From: Ventricola sp036297385
Lineage (GTDB): Bacteria > Bacillota > Clostridia > Christensenellales > Aristaeellaceae
Direction: 5' to 3'
Length of the DNA: 52,057 nucleotides
Assembly: GCA_036297385.1 (NCBI GenBank)
Contig: JAXJLD010000116.1
Location: 1-52,057 of the forward strand
Below, one piece after another: positions 19,501 through 27,143 of this stretch. The position numbers and the translations under genes were made by a program. How positions within the stretch are numbered: position 1 is the stretch's first letter; each line of letters opens with the position of its first letter. The notes beneath the pieces are model-generated. The model had not been told where the DNA came from, ran no database searches, and saw only the letters and a program-made list of their open reading frames with translations.

Positions 19501-21237
19501 CAATACGGCGCTTTGCAGCGCAGCGGCATGACGCATTTCGACTGCTGGGCATCCACGTTCGGCGAAACCACGACGGCGATTGAACTGGCTCCTGAGGGCA
19601 CAGGCTACCGGGCGCGCACGCGCTTTGCGAAGTTCTTCAATCTGCCTGAGCTGATGAACGTCTTCCGCGAGGTCGCAGACATCAAGACGGCGGATCAGCT
19701 TCAGCTCCCCACGCCCGATGTGAAGTATGAAACAGTCGTGGTCAAGCCCACCGCGCAGCAGGAGGAAATGGTGCAGGCGCTCTCTGAACGCGCAGCAGCA
19801 GTCCATAATAAGCAGGTCGATCCAACGGTGGACAACATGCTCAAGATCACCAGCGACGGGCGCAAGCTCGGCCTCGATCAGCGTCTCATCAATCCGCTGC
19901 TGCCGGATGATCCGGCCAGCAAGGTCAACGCCTGCGTCGGCAATATCCTGCGCATTTGGGAAGCCGGTCAGGAGGATAAGCTGACCCAGCTCGTCTTCTG
20001 TGATATTTCCACACCCAAGGGCACAGGTGTAGCAACAACCAAGCAGACGGAAAGCGAACCCTTCCTTGTAGATGATGCGCCACAGGAAAACACCTTCAAC
20101 GTCTATGACGACATTCGGGAAAAGCTCATCGCCCACGGTGTTCCTGCCGAGCAGATTGCCTTCATCCATGAAGCCAATACGGAAGTCAAGAAGAAGGAGC
20201 TGTTCGCCAAGGTGCGATCCGGTCAGGTGCGTGTGCTCATGGGCAGCACCGCCAAGATGGGAGCAGGGACCAACGTCCAGGACAGGCTGATCGCGCTGCA
20301 TGATCTTGACTGTCCGTGGCGTCCCGGCGATCTGGAACAGCGGGCAGGACGCATTGTGCGTCAGGGCAATATGAACCCGGAGGTGTCCATTTTCCGCTAT
20401 GTCACAGAGGCTACGTTTGATGCGTACCTTTGGCAGACTGTCGAGAACAAGCAGAAATTCATCTCTCAGATCATGACCAGCAAAAGCCCCGTTCGTTCCT
20501 ACGAGGACATGGACGAGACGGCGCTCTCCTATGCGGAAATCAAAGCGCTATGCGCCGGCGACCCGCGAATCAAAGAGAAGATGGATTTGGACGTGGATGT
20601 GGCGCGTCTGAAGCTGATGAAGGCTGACCACCAGAGCAAGCAGTTCAGGCTGGAAGATCAGTTGCTCAAATACTTCCCGCAGGAGGTTGAGCGGGATACA
20701 CAGCTCATCGCCGGATTCCAAAAGGACATCGCCACCATCGAGGCGCATCCGCTCCCGCAGGAGGATTTCGTGGGCATGACTGTGGGCGACAAGCTGATCA
20801 CGGACAAGGAGGAAGCGGGCAAGGCCATCCTCGCAGCCTGCAAGGATGCCGCCAAGGGCGTACCGGTCGAGTTTGGCTCCTATCGCGGGCTGCCCATGCG
20901 CGTACAGTTTGATTCCTTCATCAACAAATTCGTGCTCACGCTGCACGGCGCTGTTTCTCATCCGATGGAGGTCGGCAACGATGCGCGAGGCAACATCACA
21001 CGTCTTGATAACGCCATCGCGCAAATTCCCAAGCGGCTGGCAGCCACAACGGAGCACCTTACGACCATCAGGCAACAGATTGAAGCAGCCAGGACGGAAG
21101 CCGGGAAACCCTTCCCGCAGGAAGCCGAACTGAAGACCAAAAGCGCACGGCTGGCAGAGCTGGATGCGGCGCTGAACATGGACAGGTCATCCGGTGCCCG
21201 GCAAAAGGATATTTCCCATTCTGATAATGAGCGGTAG
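13600..21237 (+). CDS. Giant DNA methylase / SNF2-like helicase
   Basis: About 2545 residues from ATG 13600, after CAGGAGGAG. The N-terminal domain (residues 1-248; RLYKYPFRDQLLIYAQRPDA) is typical of the family. Residues about 251-368 are low-complexity Ala/Gly/Asp/Arg because the tnpV gene occupies another frame there. A methylase domain follows, with motif I ILEPSMGVGNFFG near residue 1062 and motif IV-like GNVPFGNY near 1127. The helicase part has AHQVGAGKT near 1735, VDEAHSYK near 1897, ATGTPVSN near 1950 and RAGRIVRQGN near 2248. It may protect and process ICE DNA. Confidence 0.9.
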   Translation: MATKAQVYAVLADDTARRITGDYLDWAAFLGTSSRLYKYPFRDQLLIYAQRPDATACAGYDLWNNTMHRYIRRGSKGIALLTAGSDGMGVRYVFDVSDTGTRRRSRDVEPWRLSEQTEQPVREMLEKNFGADAAMPLAEQINQIANQQALAYWRDHRRDILDSVADSFLSEYDEFNIGASFRQAAAASIAYGLQLRCGLEPELYREDFTEVLNFNTSATAHELGNAVSMITGQVLRQIEMTIRQTERSMEHDRTEVQAERGLSAARPGADRSGADAAGQVRPAETALSGGESSGAVHEADAQREADGAPAGDRADGAEPARKPDERADEAGGHDGGAESAGSDGLGAEHERAAGAGRGDDPVGADLRLTDYDPVLEQMSFIIPGESEQIALIDTMEAESVPATPFAFSVPQEDMDDILRTGGNTTNHRLILAAEFSKGKPVEEMAQVLRQVYHGGNGMATEHGRISAWYAEDGIRFAPGGSARYTRIAQIMSWEDAARRIGELLESGQFMSMMELATAPVHERAMIAQRLWNMHLDATPEGKAFLPSLEPIYGGGFPDETARLAERLADPAFLPGITAEMAAFADAYAQNQKLLRFRFHNLAALAQSLRELALPRREYESLLTEVARPAAFITEDEIDDALSRGSLMAGGKGRIYRFFTAYPAHTPKEKADFLKGEYGIGGRSHAVSGSDRSGESHDGKGIKLEKEGCPPVQLSWAQVAKRIDALIARDRYMTPKELESIGALQEAEEVQSETIEPAPESEFTDGVEVDEDMRDDDEPIDTEAVRQRLADAGIVNGEVVDAEALRDSPFIQQVTELTEQIQVEQDSEEPPVQNAGEGSPESATQEHPYRVGDTVYLDDRPFVITQIGHFNVQLRDPSLDYPIFRSESIERFAQLLALDERNAVLLSTISGKPTPTADYPQRHPQGYPQSFPQDSPAPVSNSPSAVENFRITDDHLGEGGAKAKFGSNLAAIRTLKQIEAEERAATSQEQEILSRYVGWGGLADAFAPDKPAWADEYRQLAAMLTPQEYEAARASTLNAHYTSPVVIRAMYDAVAQMGFTGGNILEPSMGVGNFFGMLPEAMQASRLYGVELDSITGRIAQQLYPKANITVAGFETTDRRDFFDLAIGNVPFGNYQVNDRAYSKLGFSIHNYFFAKAIDQVRPGGVIAFVTSRYTMDQQSPEVRRYIAQRAELLGAIRLPNNAFRANAGTEVVSDIIFLQKRDRAIEIEPDWVHVDEDTNGFTMNSYFVQHPVMVLGTLSRENTQYRRESFTVLPKEGVSLADQLHEAIGHIHGTYQEAVLPNLGDDEAIDESIPADPDVRNFSYSVIDGTVYYRENSRMVKPHLNQTAQERVKGMIALRDQVRKLIDAQLDEHGDGEIKQLQQELNSLYDSFSARFGLINDRANRLAFSSDSSYYLLCSLEILDDDHKLLRKADMFTKRTIKQQRSVDHVDTSADALAVSIGERAKVDLGYMAKLTGKSEEDIVQELTGVIFRIPGTEAQYVTADEYLSGNVRQKLREARTAAQSDAAFQSNVTALEAAQPKDLEASDIDVRLGATWIAPEYIQDFMYELLNTPYYQRRAIEVHFSPHTAEWRINGKNVVSRSNVAAYTTYGTDRANAYKILEDTLNLRDVRIYDTVQDADGKEQRVLNQKATTLAQQKQQAIKDAFREWIWKDPERRRTLVAQYNELFNSVRPREYDGSHIVFAGMNPEISLREHQRNAVAHVLYGGNTLLAHQVGAGKTFEMVAAAMESKRLGLCQKSMFVVPNHLTEQWASEFLRLYPSANILVTTKKDFETGNRKKFCARIATGDYDAVIIGHSQFEKIPVSHERQEQLLQDEIAEIMEGIEELKSNNGERFSIKQLEKSRKQLELKLEKLRAEDRKDDVVTFEQLGVDRLYVDEAHSYKNLFLYTKMRNVAGISTSEAQKSSDMYMKCHYMDELTGGRGIIFATGTPVSNSMTELYTMQRYLQYGALQRSGMTHFDCWASTFGETTTAIELAPEGTGYRARTRFAKFFNLPELMNVFREVADIKTADQLQLPTPDVKYETVVVKPTAQQEEMVQALSERAAAVHNKQVDPTVDNMLKITSDGRKLGLDQRLINPLLPDDPASKVNACVGNILRIWEAGQEDKLTQLVFCDISTPKGTGVATTKQTESEPFLVDDAPQENTFNVYDDIREKLIAHGVPAEQIAFIHEANTEVKKKELFAKVRSGQVRVLMGSTAKMGAGTNVQDRLIALHDLDCPWRPGDLEQRAGRIVRQGNMNPEVSIFRYVTEATFDAYLWQTVENKQKFISQIMTSKSPVRSYEDMDETALSYAEIKALCAGDPRIKEKMDLDVDVARLKLMKADHQSKQFRLEDQLLKYFPQEVERDTQLIAGFQKDIATIEAHPLPQEDFVGMTVGDKLITDKEEAGKAILAACKDAAKGVPVEFGSYRGLPMRVQFDSFINKFVLTLHGAVSHPMEVGNDARGNITRLDNAIAQIPKRLAATTEHLTTIRQQIEAARTEAGKPFPQEAELKTKSARLAELDAALNMDRSSGARQKDISHSDNER
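14351..14704 (+). CDS. tnpV: TnpV-family protein encoded inside the helicase gene
   Basis: A 117-residue protein in the +1 frame relative to the helicase, with its own RBS (AAAGGAG at 14336-14342, 8 nt before the ATG). The sequence matches TnpV: GDYLLPDLGLTEAE, PLGKYGLLRQRYLEENRPG, LMLSGKLMEHLQEIE and a C-terminal EEMILSELIYA. The helicase frame across the same bases is low in complexity, so tnpV appears to be the constrained frame. Function unknown. Confidence 0.85.
   Translation: MIELKYRQNGDYLLPDLGLTEAEQMPLGKYGLLRQRYLEENRPGLYTRLMLSGKLMEHLQEIEQTAQNRLESLMNELTKQAGMTEALKARDQMAWVQSMNALQAQAEEMILSELIYA
16312..16439 (+). other. Cluster of DnaA-box-like sequences
   Basis: Perfect TTATCCACA occurs at 16312-16320 and 16350-16358. 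One-mismatch versions lie at 16374-16382 and 16387-16395, with a reverse-strand one at 16431-16439, and CATCCACA at 16363-16370. They encode a Tyr-Pro-Gln repeat in the linker before the methylase domain. They may bind DnaA or may be a by-product of the repeat. Confidence 0.35.
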
Positions 21238-21301
21238 ATGGGAACTTACTCCAGCCGATTATCGTCTATATAATTGAAGATGATGAGGAGGTCATAAGAC
21301 T

Positions 21302-22300
21302 ATGAAGAAATGGATTGCACTCCTGTCAGCCGTTCTGCTGACGTTATCCTGTGCGATGGCTGAGTCTTTGGACACAGCTCACACGGAGATTCTCTCCTTT
21401 GACGCCAATCCCACCACCGGCTATTCCTGGGTAGGCTTTGTGTTGGGTGGAGAAGCTGTACAGCTTGACGGTGCGGAAGGCACCTATATCCCGGATGATC
21501 AGACCGGTATGCTTTGCGGAGCCGGAGGTCAAACGCAGTATGTGGTGACTGCCGTAAAGCCCGGGCGGAGCATCATCACCTTTGACTATCGCCGTAGCTG
21601 GGAGAATACGTCGTTGGAGAAGAAGATCTATCTGGCTGTCGTGGATCAGTCTCTGAATCTGTCCCTGATGGATGTGACGGAAACCGGCGTTCTGCAGGGC
21701 ACAGTGCTCTCGATTGATGAGGCAGAGCATACCGCATTGATTGCGCATGACACGATTGGCGAAATCCTGGCGCGCTTTTGCCCGGAGATGAGTCTGCCAA
21801 CCGTGGATGAGCAGATTGTGATCTACACGGATGGAACGATGACGCTTTCTTTGCCGGCAATGATGAATGTGCTCGCATGGTGCTGCATTCCCCCTGCGGA
21901 GGCCAGAAATGAGGCTGAGCCGGTGCAGTCATCGTCCTTTGCGGAGATGACGGGATTGAGCACGTTTTTGAGCCAGGTGACGGATGACAATCCCATTGTC
22001 TCCGTTTCATTCTCCGATGGTTATTCCAGCCTTGCCCCGGAGTATTCCACGGATTCTCCTGATGAAATTCAGAAGATTCTGGATGCTGTGCTGGCGATGG
22101 AAATCGGGGATGTCAGCGATGTGTATGTGACAGACTGGGACCCCGTATTGCGCATGACCAGCGCAGATGGCCAGTGCTGGACGGTTGCCTTCAATGGACA
22201 ATGGTTGTCGAAGGATGGAGTCAACTACAATCTGATTCATGAAGAGGAATTCTGGAAGCTGACCGCAAAACTCAAGCGGGCATCTGGCACCATGGAATGA
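21302..22300 (+). CDS. Secreted chagasin-like (I42) protease inhibitor-domain protein
   Basis: The 332-residue protein has a signal peptide (MKKWIALLSAVLLTLSCAMA). It is followed by a domain with the chagasin/I42 hallmarks: NPTTGYSW near residue 37, a central GAGGQTQY, and FDYRRSWEN near residue 99 (family consensus R-P-W, here R-S-W). Chagasin proteins inhibit papain-type cysteine proteases. The C-terminal two thirds are unassigned and carry two adjacent Cys (AWCCIPP). Its own GGAGG ribosome site and a gap of about 65 nt suggest separate regulation. Confidence 0.7.
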   Translation: MKKWIALLSAVLLTLSCAMAESLDTAHTEILSFDANPTTGYSWVGFVLGGEAVQLDGAEGTYIPDDQTGMLCGAGGQTQYVVTAVKPGRSIITFDYRRSWENTSLEKKIYLAVVDQSLNLSLMDVTETGVLQGTVLSIDEAEHTALIAHDTIGEILARFCPEMSLPTVDEQIVIYTDGTMTLSLPAMMNVLAWCCIPPAEARNEAEPVQSSSFAEMTGLSTFLSQVTDDNPIVSVSFSDGYSSLAPEYSTDSPDEIQKILDAVLAMEIGDVSDVYVTDWDPVLRMTSADGQCWTVAFNGQWLSKDGVNYNLIHEEEFWKLTAKLKRASGTME

Positions 22301-22443
22301 AAGGGACTCCGAACAACGGCATATCAATCATGAGCGTCGCAGCAATGCGGCGCTTTTTCTATCCGCTTAAGGGAATTAATCTCCCTATCGACAGGATGTG
22401 CTGCCCTACAGCTCGGATACAGAAAAACAAACAGGAGGAAATC

Positions 22444-22947
22444 ATGGAACCGAACAACAAAATCCCCGTATATTACGAAACCGCAGCGTATGCGCGCGAG
22501 AACGGCGAGCTGGAGCTTTTCCGGCTCTCCCATCGCACGAATATCGCCTGCAAGAACGATATTCAGGACGCCATCTCCCGCCATTTCGACGGGATGCACC
22601 TGGACAAAGCAACGGCAAAAGAGGTGCTCGACCAGTATGGTGCAGAGCGCGTCTCCATCGTGCTTGCAGCGACTGTGCAGTACAAATCCTGGGATGGCCG
22701 TTTTTCTTCTTCCAACAAGGATTGGGCGTTCTCTGTGCATCTGCCGGAAGCTCAGTCATCAAGCGGCTTTGATCGCAGGAGCGACTACATCGTTGACTCT
22801 CATCCTGCTGTGCTGGATGGCTTCATCTGGCAGGCTCGCAAAGAAATCAGGGAGCGCCAGAATCCTGCTGTGAAGAAGGAAACGGTTCAGGAAGCTGCTC
22901 CCGTTGCGAAGGCAGCCAAACGAAAGACGCATGACATGGAAAGATGA
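22444..22947 (+). CDS. DUF3849-domain ICE protein
   Basis: ATG 22444 follows AGGAGG; the protein is 167 residues. PVYYETAAYARENGELELFR, SHRTNIACKNDIQDAI, QYGAERVSIVLAATVQYK and SNKDWAF match the DUF3849 domain found in Tn1549-like elements. The tail KTHDMER resembles the tail of the YodL protein at 11711-12292. Function unknown. Confidence 0.8.
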   Translation: MEPNNKIPVYYETAAYARENGELELFRLSHRTNIACKNDIQDAISRHFDGMHLDKATAKEVLDQYGAERVSIVLAATVQYKSWDGRFSSSNKDWAFSVHLPEAQSSSGFDRRSDYIVDSHPAVLDGFIWQARKEIRERQNPAVKKETVQEAAPVAKAAKRKTHDMER

Positions 22948-22954
22948 GGTGGTC

Positions 22955-23440
22955 ATGTACATGGATGAAAAGCAATATGCCGTCCTGCTCACGGAGACGC
23001 AGAGCGTAAAGGTCATAGCGTGCAATCCCGACAAGGACATATTTGACATCGGCAGGGAGGCTATCGGCTGCGATTGGATCGAGCTCGTCGAAGCCGAAGC
23101 TCTGGCAAAGGACGGACTCCTGATGCTGATTGATGAGGAGGGCAAGCTCAAACCCGGCGGAGCGCTCATCAATGCAACGGCGAGTGCGCTCTATGGAACG
23201 GAGCGGCATGGTGATCCCATCATGGGCAATGCGGTGATTGTGCAAACCACCGGCGAGAATCTGGAACTGCTCACAGCCGGGGAAGCGGAGCAGCTTGCTA
23301 TCAGGATGGAGGCCATCCGGGATCGAGCCTTGCAGAAGATTGCTGAAACCTTTGCCCGTCGCTCTGCCCATCGGCAGGAACGCAGCGCATCTGCTCTGGC
23401 CCGGCGACAACCTTGCAGGAAAGACAATTTGGAGAGATAA
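22955..23440 (+). CDS. DUF3846-like ICE protein
   Basis: Start taken as ATG 22955, 7 nt after the previous stop (ATG 22934 and 22961 are alternatives); about 161 residues. The pattern CDWIELVEAE, GLLMLIDEEGKLK, N..ASALYG and DPIMGNAVIVQTTGENL fits DUF3846-type proteins of ICEs. The C-terminus is Arg/Ala rich. Function unknown. Probably co-translated with the DUF3849 gene. Confidence 0.65.
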   Translation: MYMDEKQYAVLLTETQSVKVIACNPDKDIFDIGREAIGCDWIELVEAEALAKDGLLMLIDEEGKLKPGGALINATASALYGTERHGDPIMGNAVIVQTTGENLELLTAGEAEQLAIRMEAIRDRALQKIAETFARRSAHRQERSASALARRQPCRKDNLER

Positions 23441-23442
23441 TT

Positions 23443-23784
23443 GTGGCAGAAAAGGAAAAGCGGCTGGTGAACCACAACTTCAGAACCACCGAATCCGAAG
23501 CAGCAATCATGCGAAAGAAGATGGATGCGCTCGGAATTAAAAACGAATCCGCTTACATGCGGGCGCTTGCCCTGAACGGCTACATTCTGAAGCTGGATCT
23601 GCCGCAGATTCGGGAAATGCTCCGCCTGCTGGGCAACATGACCAACAACCTCAATCAGATCGCAAAGCGCCTGAACGCGCACGGAAACCTGTACGAAACG
23701 GAGATTGAGGAAATCCAGCAAAAGCAGGATGAGCTGTGGAAGATGATGCGCCAACTGCTCTCCATCCTTGAACGCACCGGATGA
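23443..23784 (+). CDS. MobC-type relaxosome protein
   Basis: GTG 23443 follows GGAGAG; 113 residues. A basic N-terminus (RLVNHNFRTTESEAAIMRKK) with a ribbon-helix-helix-like part precedes the MobC-type motif LLGNMTNNLNQIAKRLNAHG. Such proteins bind oriT and help the relaxase nick DNA. The relaxase gene lies downstream, as expected. Confidence 0.88.
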   Translation: MAEKEKRLVNHNFRTTESEAAIMRKKMDALGIKNESAYMRALALNGYILKLDLPQIREMLRLLGNMTNNLNQIAKRLNAHGNLYETEIEEIQQKQDELWKMMRQLLSILERTG

Positions 23785-23799
23785 CAAAGGAGGATCACC

Positions 23800-24090
23800 A
23801 TGATGAAGACTGCGCTGAGAATTGCTCTAGCTCCTGTGATGCTGGCCATTCGCCTGATGCTTGGGCTGGCGGCTTTTCTGACCTCTATTGCCTCGTCGGT
23901 GTTGAGATTATCCGTGTCGCTGTTTGTTCTTCTTGCGGTGATTGAGTTCTTCATCGGCTACTGGCAGAACGGAATCGCGTTCATGGTTCTCGCGTTTCTG
24001 GCAAGTCCCATCGGATTTCCGGCAATCGCCAACCTTCTGCTGAACCTGCTGGATCATCTCATCGGCTTTCTGGAAGGCTTGGTTTGCTGA
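23800..24090 (+). CDS. CD1845-family small membrane protein
   Basis: A 96-residue, very hydrophobic protein with about three membrane segments and the phrase SPIGFPAIANLLLNLLDHL, typical of the CD1845 family next to MobC and relaxase genes. AAAGGAGG lies upstream. The function is unknown; it may anchor the relaxosome. Confidence 0.75.
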   Translation: MMKTALRIALAPVMLAIRLMLGLAAFLTSIASSVLRLSVSLFVLLAVIEFFIGYWQNGIAFMVLAFLASPIGFPAIANLLLNLLDHLIGFLEGLVC

Positions 24091-24104
24091 ACATCATTTT
24101 GCCT

Positions 24105-24140
24105 GCGGCGGTTTGTGTGCATCACAGATCGCCGCTTTTC
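24105..24140 (+). terminator. Rho-independent terminator after the CD1845 gene
   Basis: GCGGCG at 24105-24110 pairs with CGCCGC at 24130-24135, with an inner TGTG/CACA pair, followed by TTTTCGTTT. Confidence 0.65.
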
Positions 24141-24149
24141 GTTTATTCT

Positions 24150-24252
24150 GTATGTCCTTTTGCAAAGCTTCGGACTCGACCGCAAAGCAACAGGACAACC
24201 ATCCCTTCGTCGGGAATGCAACCGGCATCATGCCGGTTTTATGGAGGAACAT
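24150..24252 (+). other. Candidate oriT / relaxase leader
   Basis: The non-coding stretch before the relaxase contains a perfect short hairpin, ACCGGCA-TCA-TGCCGGT at about 24219-24235, just before the ribosome binding site. oriT in such elements usually lies near mobC and the relaxase gene and carries an inverted repeat. No nick site can be assigned by eye. Confidence 0.35.
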
Positions 24253-25689
24253 ATGGCGACAACCCGGATTATTCCGATGCACATCAACAAGGGAAAGACC
24301 ATAGCGCAGTGCCTGAAGGCGCGAGTGGAGTATGTGAAGAACCCGGACAAGACGGACGGCGGCGAGCTGATTTCATCGTATGCCTGCTCCCCGAAAACCG
24401 CAGATCAGGAGTTTCTGCTTGCACGCAATGAGTATATGGCCATTACCGGCCGGAGGATTTGCAACGAAGTGATCGCCTACCAGCTGCGCCAATCCTTCAA
24501 GCCGGGAGAAGTCACGCCAGAGGAAGCGAATCAAATCGGCTATGAGCTGGCGTCCCGATTTCTGAAGGGCGAACATGCGTTTATCGTCGCCACTCATAAC
24601 AATACCTCTTGCGTGCATAATCACATTGTCTTTTGCGCCACTGCGCTGGATTGCACACGCAAATTCAGAGACATCCTGCATTCCGGCAAAGCGCTGGCTG
24701 AGCTGAGCGATCAGATTTGTGAGGAGCATAAGCTCTCCATCATCAGAGAACCGAAGAATCAAACAGTCACTTATGACAAGTGGCTTGGGGAGAATGCCAA
24801 AGCATCCCAGCGTGACATGCTACGGATGACGATTGACGCTGCGCTTCGGATACAGCCGGAGGGTTTTGACTCGCTGATGCAGCTGCTGGAGGAAGCTGGC
24901 TGCCGGATCAAGCGCGGCGCGCAGATCAGCATCAAGCCGCCCGGCGCAAAGCGGTTTATCCGGCTAGACACGGTTGGCGAAGAGTACACGGAGGAGTCAT
25001 TGCGCATGTGTCTGGCCGGAAAGCATGTGCATATCCCCAAGCGTGCCAGATGCCGGATGACGAAAAGCCAGGTCGAGCGCCTGATTGACATTGAAGCAAA
25101 GCTGCGGGCTGGCAAGGGCAAAGGCTATGAACGCTGGGCGGAAAGACACAACACCGATGCGCTGGCAAGCTCGATGATCTACCTGAAAGAGAATCATGTC
25201 GGCTCCTATGCCGAGCTTGAAAGCAGGATTCAGGCTACGCTCGATGACAGAAATGCGTTGAAAGACAAAATCCGCGCAGTACAAGCGCGGATGCAGGAGA
25301 TCAGCGGGCAGAAGAAAGCCATCCTGGTTTACAGGAGAACGAAGGAGGTCTATGCACAATACCGTGAGTCGGGATGGTCGCCGGCATTCTATCGAGAGCA
25401 TAAGGCGGATATTGAAGCCCGCAAAGAGGCGCAGGCGGTGTACAGCGCAGCTGATGGCAAGCTGCCGACACTCGCTGAGCTGTCAGAGGAATACGATCTG
25501 CTGCTCGGCCAGAAGAGGCAGACTGGGGTGGAGCTGTCCCGGCTGAGCGAAGAACTGAAGAATCTCCGGCACATCAAGTCGAACATGGATACGCTCCTTG
25601 ACGATGAACGATATGAAGCGAATTGGCATCGCCATATGGAGCTTAATACGCCTGAGCGTAATCGACACGCTGGCGAGAATACCAGATAA
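24253..25689 (+). CDS. MobA/VirD2-type relaxase
   Basis: ATG 24253, after GGAGG, opens a 478-residue protein. The relaxase domain covers roughly residues 1-250, with the metal-binding region HNNTSCVHNHIVF near residues 115-128 and an N-terminal Tyr-containing region. The second half is helical and coiled-coil-like, with Glu/Lys/Arg-rich stretches. It nicks oriT and pilots single-stranded DNA into the channel. Confidence 0.9.
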   Translation: MATTRIIPMHINKGKTIAQCLKARVEYVKNPDKTDGGELISSYACSPKTADQEFLLARNEYMAITGRRICNEVIAYQLRQSFKPGEVTPEEANQIGYELASRFLKGEHAFIVATHNNTSCVHNHIVFCATALDCTRKFRDILHSGKALAELSDQICEEHKLSIIREPKNQTVTYDKWLGENAKASQRDMLRMTIDAALRIQPEGFDSLMQLLEEAGCRIKRGAQISIKPPGAKRFIRLDTVGEEYTEESLRMCLAGKHVHIPKRARCRMTKSQVERLIDIEAKLRAGKGKGYERWAERHNTDALASSMIYLKENHVGSYAELESRIQATLDDRNALKDKIRAVQARMQEISGQKKAILVYRRTKEVYAQYRESGWSPAFYREHKADIEARKEAQAVYSAADGKLPTLAELSEEYDLLLGQKRQTGVELSRLSEELKNLRHIKSNMDTLLDDERYEANWHRHMELNTPERNRHAGENTR

Positions 25690-25694
25690 ACAAT

Positions 25695-25750
25695 GCCCTA
25701 TGCCTATCCATGCTGAAGAAGCACGACAGGCATAGGGCGTCTTTTCATTT
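25695..25750 (+). terminator. Terminator after the relaxase gene
   Basis: GCCCTATGCCT at 25695-25705 pairs perfectly with AGGCATAGGGC at 25728-25738, followed by TCTTTTCATTTTT. This closes the conjugation operon. Confidence 0.9.
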
Positions 25751-25888
25751 TTGGGCGCAAGCCCAACCGAAGAATGGCGCAGACATTCTTTACAACCGCA
25801 GAGCTTGCTCTGCATTACAGGGGATTGGGGGACTGGGCCACCAACAAGCAAGGTGCAAAATGTAAAACATTTGCCCTGCTTGCCAGTG
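25751..25888. other. Hairpin-rich spacer between conjugation module and RIT element
   Basis: No gene is seen. Small perfect hairpins occur: TGGGC-GCAA-GCCCA, and GCAGAGC-TT-GCTCTGC near 25799-25814. Confidence 0.5.
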
Positions 25889-26064
25889 TTATCTCAAATT
25901 TGGCATAATGTTGGTTATCGTAAATAATATATTATCTCAAAAGCCATTCAGAAACTTAGCTGCTACAAGGCTTTTCGCCAAAACAATTTGACATAATATT
26001 TTGTACCGGAAAGAGGATTGCCCCGCCGCAACAGGCGCGAGCAGGGCAGAATTTGAGATAATAA
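25889..26064. repeat. Left-end recombinase-binding repeats of the RIT element
   Basis: Four copies of a TTATSTCAAA-type motif in alternating orientation: TTATCTCAAA/TTTGGCATAA at 25889-25908, ATTATCTCAAA near 25931-25941, TTTGACATAATATT from 25987 and TTTGAGATAAT near 26051. Confidence 0.75.
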
Positions 26065-26072
26065 CTTGCCGG

Positions 26073-27143
26073 TTAATCAAGGCCATACAGACGCTTCAGC
26101 AGCTCCTCATCGGTAATCTGGTATGCTGGCTGCCTGGCACTGGCAGATAATCCCGTTGTCACCCGGCTGTGTTCCATGGCCTTTTCAATGGCCTTGCGCT
26201 TGTGCTCTGTATCCGCATAAGCATAAACGAGCGTTGTGGTTGGATTCCTGTGACCAAGCCATTGCGCCACAAGTTCCAGCGGCATGCCATGCTGGTACAG
26301 ATGCATCGCCCGGGTATGCCGCCACATATGAGGATGAATATGTTCCGGCACTTCCGGGCATTTCAACCGGGCAGACTCTCTGTATTTGTCCATCCATGCC
26401 CGCACGGTTTGCGCGCACATCTTCTGCCGGCCGTTCCTGTGGCTGGTAAAGAACAGCAGCGCGCAGGATGTCAACGGCTCATCCGGGTGAAACTCCGCCA
26501 GGTACCTGTACAGCATGGACACGGTTTCTTTTGCCAGAGGAACCGTGCGGACGACACCGCCTTTGCCGAGAAGTGTTGCAGTCGGAGTTGTTGTGCTGAG
26601 CCGCAGATCATAAAGATGCAGCTCCAGCAGCTCGCTAATCCGGGCGCCGGTGTCATACAGGACGGTGAGCATGGTCTGGTCTCTGCGGCCTTTGGCAGTG
26701 GACACATCGGGTGCTGCAAGGATGGCCCTGGCTGCGTTTTCAGTCAGGTATTCCACCTTGGAAAACGGATCATCCTTCTGTGTCTTGATTCTGGCTACAT
26801 CCAACGCTGTTGCAACGTATTCCGGACTGCAGGCCGAAGCGTAGGAAATGAATGCCCGCAAGGCGGCAAGCCGGTTGTTTCTTGTGGCACGAGTGCAGTT
26901 TTGCTCTGTTTGCAGATGATTCAGATAAGCATTGAGCGAATCCGCATTCATCATATCAAATGTGACAGCAGCCAGTTTTGTTCCGTTCCTATCTGCCAGA
27001 TAGGTGAGAAACTGGTTCAGCGCCTGTCTGTAATTTGCAATGGTGCATGGACTGGCCTTGCGCTCTGTCGGAAGATATACGCCAAGCCAGTTCTTAATCA
27101 GCATGAACAGGCGTTCGTCCGCCGGCTTCTTCAGTCTTGCCAT
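26073..27143 (-). CDS. RIT tyrosine recombinase C
   Basis: A 356-residue tyrosine recombinase, third in the trio. It has a SAM-like N-terminal core-binding domain (residues 10-110). The catalytic set is complete: Arg in DTGARISELLEL, Lys in GKGGVVRTVPL, HMWRH, His in WLGHRNPTTT and Tyr in LVYAYAD. It overlaps the preceding recombinase by 13 nt, so the three are made from one transcript. Confidence 0.92.
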   Translation of the reverse strand: MARLKKPADERLFMLIKNWLGVYLPTERKASPCTIANYRQALNQFLTYLADRNGTKLAAVTFDMMNADSLNAYLNHLQTEQNCTRATRNNRLAALRAFISYASACSPEYVATALDVARIKTQKDDPFSKVEYLTENAARAILAAPDVSTAKGRRDQTMLTVLYDTGARISELLELHLYDLRLSTTTPTATLLGKGGVVRTVPLAKETVSMLYRYLAEFHPDEPLTSCALLFFTSHRNGRQKMCAQTVRAWMDKYRESARLKCPEVPEHIHPHMWRHTRAMHLYQHGMPLELVAQWLGHRNPTTTLVYAYADTEHKRKAIEKAMEHSRVTTGLSASARQPAYQITDEELLKRLYGLD

